Shown here piece after piece: positions 57,472 through 64,000 of a stretch of 64,000 bases of DNA (positions are counted from its first letter, which is position 1; each line of letters begins with the position of its first letter). The stretch covers positions 2,870,501-2,934,500 of the forward strand of contig NZ_LT629775.1 of assembly GCF_900105395.1 (NCBI RefSeq). The letters run 5' to 3'. The notes beneath the pieces were generated by a model, which ran no database searches, was not told the origin of the DNA, and saw nothing but the letters and a program-made list of their open reading frames with translations. Origin of the DNA: Streptomyces sp. TLI_053 (GTDB lineage: Bacteria > Actinomycetota > Actinomycetes > Streptomycetales > Streptomycetaceae). The position numbers and the translations under genes are program-made.

Positions 57472-58587
57472 TCACCATTGGACCAGCGCCGTCTCGATCG
57501 TCGAACCGGGGCCCATCGTCATCAACACGCCGAGGTCACCGGGCTCGGCGGCCCGCTCCGCGAGCAGCCGCTCGTAGGAGAACAGGAACGAGCCGCTGGA
57601 CAGGTTCCCGTAGTCGCGCAGCACCCCGGTGGTGTGCCGCACGTCGTACCGCGTCAGGCCGAGGTTGACCCGGACCGCGTCGACGACCTTCTTGCCGCCG
57701 GAGTGCACCAGCCAGTGCGCGATGTCGCTGCGGCGCAGGCCCGCGCCGGACAGCAACCGGTCCACCACGCGCTCGGCGTTGGCGCCGACGACGTAGGGGA
57801 TCTCCGGGTCGAGGAAGAAGCTGAAACGGTTCTGCTCGTCGTCCCAGTCGTAGCGCATCGCCCCGATCGCATCGGTGATCAGGTGGCTGGCGAAGGACAG
57901 GATCCGGGGGCCCTCGGGCTCCGGCTCGCCCGCCTCCGGGACGGTCACCACGATCGCCGCGGCGCCGTCCCCGAAGAGGCTGTTGACGACCGCGGTGCGC
58001 ATGGTGGAGTCCAGCGCGTACGCGGCCGAGCACGCCTCGGCGCAGACCATGACCGCGACCTTGCCCGGGTTGGCGGCCGCCCAGCCGGCGGTGGCGTTCA
58101 GCGCGTTGAGCCCGGCGTTGCAGCCCATGCCGACCACGTCCACCCGGTGGCAGGACGGGTCGACGCCCAGCTCCCGGATGATCAGCGCGCTGAGCCCCGG
58201 GGTCAGGAAGCCGGTGGTCGTCACGCAGCAGAGGTAGTCGATCCGGGAGAGGTCCAGCCCGGCGTTCTTCAGGGCCTCCTGAAGGGCCCGGGCGCCCATG
58301 TCGACGGCGATCCGCTTGTGCTTGGCGAGCAGCTCGCCCTGGATCTCGGGGACCGGCAGCCCGTCGGGGCCGGTCGGCGGCACGGTCAGGAAGCGCCGCT
58401 CGATGGCGCTGTTCAGGAACAGCGAGCGGATCTTGGGATCGGTGATCCCGAAGCGGTCCAGCAGCTCGCGCTGGGAGTACGACGTGCTCGTGACGGCCGT
58501 TCCGACCCCGGCGACCCGCGCCGTGGTGGGGACGTGCCGCGTGGCGGTGGCGGAGCGTCCACTGGTCACCTGAACGTCCACCCCCAC
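57472..58587 (-). CDS. dpgA: DpgA, type III polyketide synthase (3,5-dihydroxyphenylacetyl-CoA synthase)
   Basis: 371-residue chalcone-synthase-like enzyme that condenses four malonyl-CoA units and cyclises the tetraketide. The nucleophile Cys is in GMGCNAGLNALN. Other family stretches include SLFGDGAAA, FFLDPEIPYVVG, HSGGKKVVDA and MGPGST. The sequence is very close to DpgA of glycopeptide producers as I recall it, so the product is assigned as 3,5-dihydroxyphenylacetyl-CoA. A GTG at 58587 is taken as the start, giving VGVDV, which matches the usual MGVDV N-terminus. Other GTGs at 58581 and 58572 are possible, and no strong ribosome binding site decides. A 77-bp gap separates it from the Hmo-HpgT gene. 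Confidence 0.95.
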   Translation of the reverse strand: MGVDVQVTSGRSATATRHVPTTARVAGVGTAVTSTSYSQRELLDRFGITDPKIRSLFLNSAIERRFLTVPPTGPDGLPVPEIQGELLAKHKRIAVDMGARALQEALKNAGLDLSRIDYLCCVTTTGFLTPGLSALIIRELGVDPSCHRVDVVGMGCNAGLNALNATAGWAAANPGKVAVMVCAEACSAAYALDSTMRTAVVNSLFGDGAAAIVVTVPEAGEPEPEGPRILSFASHLITDAIGAMRYDWDDEQNRFSFFLDPEIPYVVGANAERVVDRLLSGAGLRRSDIAHWLVHSGGKKVVDAVRVNLGLTRYDVRHTTGVLRDYGNLSSGSFLFSYERLLAERAAEPGDLGVLMTMGPGSTIETALVQW

Positions 58588-58664
58588 ATCCGGGGCCTGC
58601 TGCGCGGCGGGAGCACACGGCTCACCATGGCGATCACCCTTTCCGTTCGGGACTGGGACGCGGA

Positions 58665-61112
58665 CTAGGACGCGGACCCGGAATCCGGGGCGGATTCCGA
58701 GGCGGACTCGGACTCGATGAAGCGGGCCAGCCTGGCCACGCCCTCCTCGAGTTCGGGGTGCGTCGGGTAGCTGGTGGACAGGCGGATGGCGTGCTCGCCA
58801 CCGCCGAGCGGGTAGAAGTACGACATCGGCGTCCAGATCACGCCGAACTCCTCGGCCGAGCGCGCCAGCGCGGCGTCGTCGGCGCGGAAGGGGACGTTCA
58901 GCGTCAGGAAGAACCCGCCGCTGGGCTTGTTCCAGCGCACCCCGAGGGCCGAGCGGCGCGGCTCGGGCAGGTGCTCGTCCAGCGCCTTCAGGGTCACCCG
59001 CATGGCGCCCTCGTAGTGGGCGACGGCCTCGGCGTTGATCTCCGCGAGCCGCCCCTCGCCGGCCAGCAGCATGCCCGCGGCGGCGGCCTGGCTCAGCGGC
59101 GAGGTGTTCACCGTGATCATGCTCTTGAGCTTGGTCAGCTCGTCCGCGAGCAGACCGGCGCCGGCCACCGGCTGGTCGGCGACCGCGTAGCCGACCCGGG
59201 CGCCGGGGAACAGCGTCTTGGAGAACGACCCCAGCTGGACGACCCGGCGGTCGCGGTCCAGCGACTTCAGGGTGGGCAGCTGCCGACCGGGGCTGACCAG
59301 CCGGTAGGGGCTGTCCTCCAGCACCAGCAGGTCCAGCCGTCCGGCCAGCTCCAGCAGCGCGTGACGGTTCGCCAGCGACATGGTGTTGCCCGACGGGTTG
59401 GCGTGGTCGGGCACCACGTAGAAGGCCCGCGGCCGGCGGCCCAGGGCGCGCTGCTCGCGCACCACGGCCTCCAGTTCGGCCGGGTCGAAACCGTCCTCGC
59501 GCTCGGCGACCGCGGCCAGCCCGATGTCGAGGATCCGCGCCGCGCCGGTGATGCCCACGTAGCAGGGGCTGGCCACCAGCAGGACGTCCTCGGGCCCGGA
59601 GATCAGCGCGCGCAGCGCCAGGGCCATCGCCTCCTGGCAGCCGACGGTGACCACGATCGAGTCCACCGGGACGTCGATGTCCTCCTCCGCGCGCAGCCAG
59701 TCGGCGATCAGCTCGCGGATCTGGCCCCGGGTCGGGCCGTACTGGAAGAGCGCCTCGCGCCGCTGCTCCGGCGTGAAGCCGCGCTCCTCCAGGTGGTCCA
59801 GGTAGCGGCGCAGGTAGTCGAAGATCTGCTCGGTCTCGAAGTGCTCGTCGTACGGCCGCCCCGGTGCGAAGGAGATCGCCCGCGGGTAGCGGCGGGTGAT
59901 GTCGTTGAGGAAATTCATGGTGTCCAGTACCGGGTCGCTCAGACTCGGGTGCAGGTCCGCCATGCCCAGGCCGCCGCCGGGGGCCGTCGAGGCGGCCGGC
60001 GCGAGCGGCGCCGCGGCTGCCCCGGGCACGGCGGCCGCGGCGGTCCGCGGGCCGTCCCAGAGCAGCGCCGGGCCGGCCTCCGCGACCGAGCCGATCCCGG
60101 CCAGGCCCATCGCGTCCACGAGTTCGTCGACGACGATCCGCAGCACCCGCTCGGCGCCCTCCCGGCCGCCGGCCGCCAGGCCGTGCAGCACCGGGCGGCC
60201 GAGCAGCACCGCGTCGGCGCCCAGCGCCAGCGCGGCCAGCACGTCCGCGCCCCGGCGGACCCCGCCGTCGAGCAGCACCGGGCAAACCCCGGCGACCGCC
60301 CCGGCCACCTCGGCCAGCACCTCCAGCGTGGCGGGGACGCCGTCGAGTTGGCGGCCCCCGTGGTTGGAGACCACGATGCCGTCGGCGCCCGCCGCGACCG
60401 CCCGGCGGGCGTCCTCGGCGGACAGGATCCCCTTGAGCAGCACCGGCAGCCGACTGACCGAGCACAGCCAGTCCACCACCGACCAGTCCAGCGCCGGGTC
60501 GAACTCGGCGGCGGCGTGACCGCTCGGGGAGGAGTAGTCGGCGCCGGAGAGGTTCGCCGGGACGATCCCCTCCGGCAGCCGGAAGCCGTTGCGCAGGTCG
60601 CGGTTGCGGCGGCCCAGGTGCGGCGCGTCCACGGTCAGGACCAGCGCCTCCACCCCGGCCCGCTCGGCCCGCTCCACCAGCCGCCGGGTCTCCTCGCGGT
60701 CCCGGAAGCAGTAGACCTGCGCCCACAGCGGCGCCGTCGCGACGGCGGCGATGTCCTCGAAGCCGCGGCCGGCGAAGGTGCTGACGACCAGGGGGACGCC
60801 GACCGCGCCGGCCGCCTCGGCGGTGGCCGTCTCCCCCGCCGGGTCGGCGAGGGTGTGGTAGGCGACCGGGGCGACCGCCACCGGCGCCGCCCAGGTGCGC
60901 CCGAGGATCCGGGTGGCGGTGTCCGGGCGCCCGGCTCCGGTCAGCACCCGTGGGCGCAGCCGCACCTTCCGGAAGGCTTCGACGTTGGCGCGCAGGGTGC
61001 GCTCCTCGCCCGCGCCGCCGGCGATGAAGTCCCACACCGCCGGGTCCAGCCGGCGCCGGGCCGCCTCCTCGACGTCCGCCAGGGTCAGGGCGGATCTCAC
61101 CTCGGTGCTCAT
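58665..61112 (-). CDS. hmo-hpgT: Hmo-HpgT fusion: 4-hydroxymandelate oxidase and phenylglycine aminotransferase
   Basis: 815-residue single reading frame. Residues 1-355 are an FMN-dependent alpha-hydroxy-acid oxidase (VAPVAYHTLADP, VSNHGGRQLDG, the LLDGGVRRG and LGRPVLHG phosphate-binding region). This is Hmo, which oxidises 4-hydroxymandelate to 4-hydroxyphenylglyoxylate. An Ala/Pro-rich linker (about 355-383) follows with no stop. Residues 384-815 are a fold-type I PLP aminotransferase (YGPTRGQIRELI, DHANPSGNT, the lysine in GSFSKTLFPGARVGY at about 632). This is HpgT, which transaminates 4-hydroxy- and 3,5-dihydroxyphenylglyoxylate to Hpg and Dpg. The start ATG overlaps the hmaS stop (ATGA). 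In many clusters these are two proteins. An internal ATG at 59963 could give free HpgT as well. Confidence 0.94.
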   Translation of the reverse strand: MSTEVRSALTLADVEEAARRRLDPAVWDFIAGGAGEERTLRANVEAFRKVRLRPRVLTGAGRPDTATRILGRTWAAPVAVAPVAYHTLADPAGETATAEAAGAVGVPLVVSTFAGRGFEDIAAVATAPLWAQVYCFRDREETRRLVERAERAGVEALVLTVDAPHLGRRNRDLRNGFRLPEGIVPANLSGADYSSPSGHAAAEFDPALDWSVVDWLCSVSRLPVLLKGILSAEDARRAVAAGADGIVVSNHGGRQLDGVPATLEVLAEVAGAVAGVCPVLLDGGVRRGADVLAALALGADAVLLGRPVLHGLAAGGREGAERVLRIVVDELVDAMGLAGIGSVAEAGPALLWDGPRTAAAAVPGAAAAPLAPAASTAPGGGLGMADLHPSLSDPVLDTMNFLNDITRRYPRAISFAPGRPYDEHFETEQIFDYLRRYLDHLEERGFTPEQRREALFQYGPTRGQIRELIADWLRAEEDIDVPVDSIVVTVGCQEAMALALRALISGPEDVLLVASPCYVGITGAARILDIGLAAVAEREDGFDPAELEAVVREQRALGRRPRAFYVVPDHANPSGNTMSLANRHALLELAGRLDLLVLEDSPYRLVSPGRQLPTLKSLDRDRRVVQLGSFSKTLFPGARVGYAVADQPVAGAGLLADELTKLKSMITVNTSPLSQAAAAGMLLAGEGRLAEINAEAVAHYEGAMRVTLKALDEHLPEPRRSALGVRWNKPSGGFFLTLNVPFRADDAALARSAEEFGVIWTPMSYFYPLGGGEHAIRLSTSYPTHPELEEGVARLARFIESESASESAPDSGSAS

Positions 61113-62122
61113 TCGGCGACCACGCGGTCCCGCTCGACCGCCTCGTACAGCGCGCGGATGTTGGCGCTGCCGAAGCCCCGGGAGCCGCGGCGCTGGATCA
61201 GCTCGAAGAAGAGCGAGTTCCGCTCGTAGGGCGAGCGGGTGAACAACTGCAGCAGGTGGCCCCACTCGTCGCGGTCGGCCAGCACGTGCGCGGCCTGGAG
61301 GTCCGCGATCTCCTCGGAGAGGTCGCCCAGCCGCTCGGCGAGCATGTCGTAGTACGCGGCCGGGGTGCTCAGGAAGTCCACGCCCCTGGCGCGGAACTCG
61401 TGCACCGCCGGAACGATGTCGTCCACCAGAAAGGCCAGGTGCTGCACGCCCGGCCCGCTGTTGCGCTCCATGAAGCGGTCGATCTGCCCGGCCTGCTTGG
61501 CCGGGTCGGGCTCGATCAGGGTGAAGGTCGCGCCGCCGGTGGCGCTGCGCACCACGATCGAGTCCATCGCCTGGTCGCCGAACGCGACGTACTCCGAGGA
61601 GTAGCGCTCCAGGCCGAGGGCCCGCAGGTAGAAGTCGGTGGTCCCGGCCAGGGTCCCGGCCTCCAGGCAGACGGCTATGTGGTCCAGGCTGCGGATCCGC
61701 TCGGGCCGGCCGGCGGCGGCGTCCAGCGCCTTCCACTCGCGGCCGGCCGGCAGCCACCGGTCGCCCGCGACGGGCACCAGGCTGTGGCGGACGTCGCCGA
61801 AGCAGGCCACCGCCGGTCCGCCGCCCTCGACCGGGACGGGCCGCGCCCCGGCGTCCAGCGCCGCCCGGTAGGTCGCGTCGACGTCGTCCGTGCCCAGCGC
61901 GACATCGGCGATGCCGTCGCCGTGCGCGTCCAGGAACGCCTCGGTGCCCCGACCGGAGGTCACCACGATGCGGACCCCGCCGCAGCGCAGCGCGGTGGAG
62001 TCGGCACCACGCTCCGCCGACTCGGCCACCGGCGTGAAGCCCATCGCCTCCACGAAGTAGTCCAGAGCGGGCTTCGGCTCGCTCGTGTACAGCTCTACGT
62101 ACTCGATGTCACGCACGCCCAT
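61109..62122 (-). CDS. hmaS: 4-hydroxymandelate synthase HmaS
   Basis: 337-residue protein with two vicinal-oxygen-chelate domains, related to 4-hydroxyphenylpyruvate dioxygenase. The non-heme iron triad is visible as His in SLDHIAVCLEAG, His in GPGVQHLAFLVDDI and Glu in NSLFFELIQRRGS. HmaS converts 4-hydroxyphenylpyruvate to 4-hydroxymandelate, the first committed step of Hpg synthesis. The HPPD alternative is less likely given the adjacent Hmo-HpgT gene. GGGGAG lies about 10 nt upstream of the ATG. No prephenate dehydrogenase is in the window, so 4-hydroxyphenylpyruvate comes from elsewhere. Confidence 0.96.
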   Translation of the reverse strand: MGVRDIEYVELYTSEPKPALDYFVEAMGFTPVAESAERGADSTALRCGGVRIVVTSGRGTEAFLDAHGDGIADVALGTDDVDATYRAALDAGARPVPVEGGGPAVACFGDVRHSLVPVAGDRWLPAGREWKALDAAAGRPERIRSLDHIAVCLEAGTLAGTTDFYLRALGLERYSSEYVAFGDQAMDSIVVRSATGGATFTLIEPDPAKQAGQIDRFMERNSGPGVQHLAFLVDDIVPAVHEFRARGVDFLSTPAAYYDMLAERLGDLSEEIADLQAAHVLADRDEWGHLLQLFTRSPYERNSLFFELIQRRGSRGFGSANIRALYEAVERDRVVAE

Positions 62123-62151
62123 GGCAGAGAACTCCCCACGCTGCGGATTGG

Positions 62152-62952
62152 CTAGTTTTTGTCAAGGAACTCGATGACGGCCGAATTGACCTCGGCCGGC
62201 CGTTCCAGATATCCGATGTGGCCGGCCCGCGGAATCCGCACGAGATCGCAGTCCGGAATGGCCTCGGCGACCTCCGCGCACAGGTGCGGCGGGGTGATCA
62301 CGTCGTCTTCGAAGGCGATCACCCGGCACGGCACGGAAACGCCGCTCAGGGCCTCGCGCCGGTCGCCGTCCGGATCGGCCCAGGCCTGTCCCGGGGCCGC
62401 TCCGTCGTCGCCGGCCAGCTCGAACAGGTCGAGCCAGCGGGCGACCTCGTCGTCGTTGTCCCGGGTCGCGGGCGACAGCATCTGGAGCACCGTCGTGGCG
62501 GCCCGGTGGGCGGGCGGGACGGAGACGCCGTCCGCCAGCAGCGCGCGGTCCGCCAGCAACTGGGCCCGGCGGAACGCGTCGGTGCGCGCCCTGGTGCCGA
62601 TCAGCACCGCGCAGCGGACCGACTCCGGGCTTTTCAGGGCCAGTTCCTGGGCGATCATGGCGCCCAGCGAGGTCCCGACCACCCGACACGGCCCGATCCC
62701 GAGGGCCTCGATCAGGCCCTTGGTGTCCTGGACCAGATCGGCCAGCGCGTAGCGCCCGGCCGGCGCGTCCGTCGGCGGGACGCCGCGGTTGTCGAAGGTG
62801 ATCGCCCGGTAGCCGGCCCGGACCAGCGCCGGGGTCTGGTGCACCGTCCAGACCCGGCCGGAGGCGGCCGAGCCCATGATCAGCAGAACGGGTTCCCCGG
62901 TACCGGTGCTCTGATAGGAGATCCGAATGCCGTTGGCGTCCGCGAAAGGCAT
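62152..62952 (-). CDS. Alpha/beta-hydrolase, unknown substrate
   Basis: 266-residue alpha/beta-hydrolase-fold protein. The nucleophile elbow is VVGTSLGAM. Candidate acid and base are Asp in AFEDDVITPP and His in RAGHIGYLERP. The early HG-equivalent oxyanion strand reads LLIMGSAASGRVW. It may be an editing/type II thioesterase or a hydrolase of pathway intermediates; the sequence does not decide. The ATG at 62952 is favoured by GGCGGGG about 9 nt upstream; the frame stays open upstream to about 63057. As the first gene of the minus-strand block, it sits next to the divergent regulatory region and 29 bp before hmaS. Confidence 0.85.
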   Translation of the reverse strand: MPFADANGIRISYQSTGTGEPVLLIMGSAASGRVWTVHQTPALVRAGYRAITFDNRGVPPTDAPAGRYALADLVQDTKGLIEALGIGPCRVVGTSLGAMIAQELALKSPESVRCAVLIGTRARTDAFRRAQLLADRALLADGVSVPPAHRAATTVLQMLSPATRDNDDEVARWLDLFELAGDDGAAPGQAWADPDGDRREALSGVSVPCRVIAFEDDVITPPHLCAEVAEAIPDCDLVRIPRAGHIGYLERPAEVNSAVIEFLDKN

Positions 62953-63570
62953 GTCGGTTACACCCCGCCCTTTCCCGGAAGGCCCTTGTCGTGACTCTTC
63001 GCCAGCATGTTCCTTCACCCCGTCGCCGGCCCGGTGAATTCCGGACCGGAGGACCATGACACAGCGCGGGTTCCGTCCTCAACGCCGTCCGTGGACACAC
63101 CGGCCGGGAACCCGGCGCAGCGCGGACGGGGAATTCCGGAAATGCGCTCCGGGCGGACCGGGCGGGCGGCGTCCGCCGTCCGTTCAACCGAGCGGACGCC
63201 GCGGTTGAACGGACCCCGGGCCGTCCGGCGGGCGGACCGCCGGCGGGAGGGCGCGGAGCAGCATAACCGCCGGGGCGGCCCCGGCGGCAGCCGCGCACCG
63301 TGCACACGCGCCGCCGAACTCCATGTCGGACGGCCCGAGTTGGCTCGAGTGGTGGCTTGTTACCGATCCCGCCCTGCACATAGCCTCGACCCGCCCGACC
63401 ATGTATCGGGCCAGGCTCCGAGCAGGCCCGACGCGGCCTCCGGGGCCGTCACCGGTCGGAACGCCGCCGCGCCGCGCCGCAACCTCCGCACGAACGTCGC
63501 CCCGGTCGGCGACCGTCCGGCCGTCCACCACGCGCGTGCCGCGCGGGACAGATCAGGAAGGCATTCAACT
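62953..63570. other. Divergent intergenic/promoter region
   Basis: 618 bp between the hydrolase gene (minus) and the ABC exporter gene (plus). It should contain the promoters of both transcription units. It holds the StrR-like inverted repeat at 63178-63214. A weak plus-strand candidate promoter is TTGTTA at 63357 with ATAGCC about 17 nt further on; I would not rely on it. Several open frames cross the region, but none has a convincing start, ribosome binding site or recognisable product. Confidence 0.7.
63178..63214. promoter_or_regulatory. Putative StrR-family activator binding site
   Basis: A perfect inverted repeat: 13-bp arm GTCCGTTCAACCG, 11-nt spacer, then the exact reverse complement. 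The core GTTCAACCG-N11-CGGTTGAAC has the arm length, GTTC...GAAC ends and 11-nt spacing of the known StrR/Bbr consensus GTTCGACTG-N11-CAGTCGAAC. StrR-like activators control streptomycin, glycopeptide and ramoplanin/enduracidin-type clusters. The site lies between the divergent hydrolase operon and the exporter, so it could control both. The cognate regulator is not in the window. Confidence 0.75.
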
Positions 63571-64000
63571 GTGAGTCTGTCGGGACCATTTCTACCGCGC
63601 ATGGACAAGCGCGTCACCACACAACGGGTGCGACCGGGCACGCTGCGGCGGATCCTCCCGTACGCCGGCAACTGCCGCTGGGCGCTGGTGACCCTGGTGA
63701 TCGCCGCGGTCACCGACGCGGTCATCACCGCCGGGAGCCCACTGATCCTCAAGGCGGTCATCGACGAGGGCATCCTGCCGGGCAAGCTGCGGGTGGTCGC
63801 CCTGCTGGCCGCGGGCGTCGCCGTGCTGGCCCTGGTCAGCGCGGTCGCCGTCTACGTCCAGACCTGGCTGTCGGCGCGGATCAGCGAGGGCCTGATCTAC
63901 GACCTGCGGACCGAGGTCTTCGACCACGTGCAGCGCCAGCCGCTGGCGTTCTTCTCCCGCGCCCAGACCGGTTCGCTGGTCAGCCGGCTGAACTCGGACG
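63571..64000 (+). CDS. ABC exporter, N-terminal transmembrane part (runs off the window)
   Basis: About 143 visible codons of a type I ABC exporter. Two hydrophobic segments (about residues 27-50 and 62-90) are followed by the characteristic intracellular-loop sequence LIYDLRTEVFDHVQRQPL, then FFSRAQTGSLVSRLNSD. The ATP-binding half lies beyond the edge. GTG at 63571 is chosen because AGGAAGG ends about 9 nt upstream; an in-frame ATG at 63601 has no clear ribosome binding site. It is the only plus-strand gene supported here. It is divergent from the biosynthetic block and likely exports the lipopeptide or gives self-protection, as ABC exporters in related clusters are thought to do. Confidence 0.88.
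   Translation, partial: MSLSGPFLPRMDKRVTTQRVRPGTLRRILPYAGNCRWALVTLVIAAVTDAVITAGSPLILKAVIDEGILPGKLRVVALLAAGVAVLALVSAVAVYVQTWLSARISEGLIYDLRTEVFDHVQRQPLAFFSRAQTGSLVSRLNSD

Noticed and set aside
63015..63531. Minus-strand open frames of about 96-141 codons across the divergent intergenic region
   Set aside because: They overlap each other in different frames, lack ribosome binding sites and recognisable domains, and one would cover the inverted-repeat operator.

Overview
The window comes from a GC-rich actinomycete, most likely Streptomyces or a close relative. The evidence is the strong GC bias at third codon positions, ATGA/TGATG-coupled start-stop overlaps, GTG starts and the gene content. 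Almost all of it is one large non-ribosomal peptide (NRPS) gene cluster. Every complete gene is on the minus strand, reading from about 62.95 kb down through the left edge. A divergent ABC exporter gene begins at 63.57 kb and runs off the right edge.

Layout from right to left (the direction of transcription of the main block). (1) 63.57-64.0 kb (+): start of an ABC exporter. (2) 62.95-63.57 kb: divergent intergenic region with a perfect 13-bp inverted repeat around an 11-nt spacer, matching the architecture of StrR-type activator sites. (3) 62.95-54.7 kb: alpha/beta hydrolase, then precursor supply. HmaS, an Hmo-HpgT fusion protein and DpgA-B-C-D supply 4-hydroxyphenylglycine (Hpg) and 3,5-dihydroxyphenylglycine (Dpg). 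(4) 54.5-52.7 kb: a CmlA-type diiron beta-hydroxylase and an MbtH-like protein. (5) 52.5-47.0 kb: a lipid starter cassette of fatty acyl-AMP ligase, two acyl-CoA dehydrogenase-like proteins and an acyl carrier protein. (6) 47.0-1: three giant collinear NRPSs with 2, 7 and at least 6 modules.

Reading adenylation-domain pocket residues by eye gives this assembly line: acyl-Asp1-Asp2 | D-Hpg3 - D-(DVWHFGQID)4 - D-X5 - L-Hpg6 - D-Hpg7 - [module 8 without a usable A domain] - L-Phe9 | D-X10 - L-Hpg11 - D-Thr12 - Z13 - Gly14 - L-Val15 - (module 16 onward is outside the window). X5 and X10 use the same unfamiliar code, DMETDGSVN; Z13 is DALSLGTVM. Stereochemistry comes from dual condensation/epimerisation domains; no stand-alone E domain is present. 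The 2+7 module split, the A-less module 8, Hpg at 3/6/7/11, Phe9, Thr12, Gly14 and the D/L pattern match the ramoplanin/enduracidin family of lipid II-binding lipodepsipeptides. The specificities at 1, 2, 5, 13 and 15 match neither ramoplanin nor enduracidin, and the full Dpg pathway is an addition. The window therefore appears to encode a ramoplanin-family congener with an Asp-Asp N-terminus and probably a Dpg residue.

The NRPS genes also carry a record of recent recombination. About 1.7 kb encoding the A domain of module 5 is essentially identical to that of module 10, 14.8 kb away in a different gene. The Hpg A domains are a mosaic of near-identical blocks. Many of these blocks use T- and G-ending codons, unlike the flanking C-ending codon usage.
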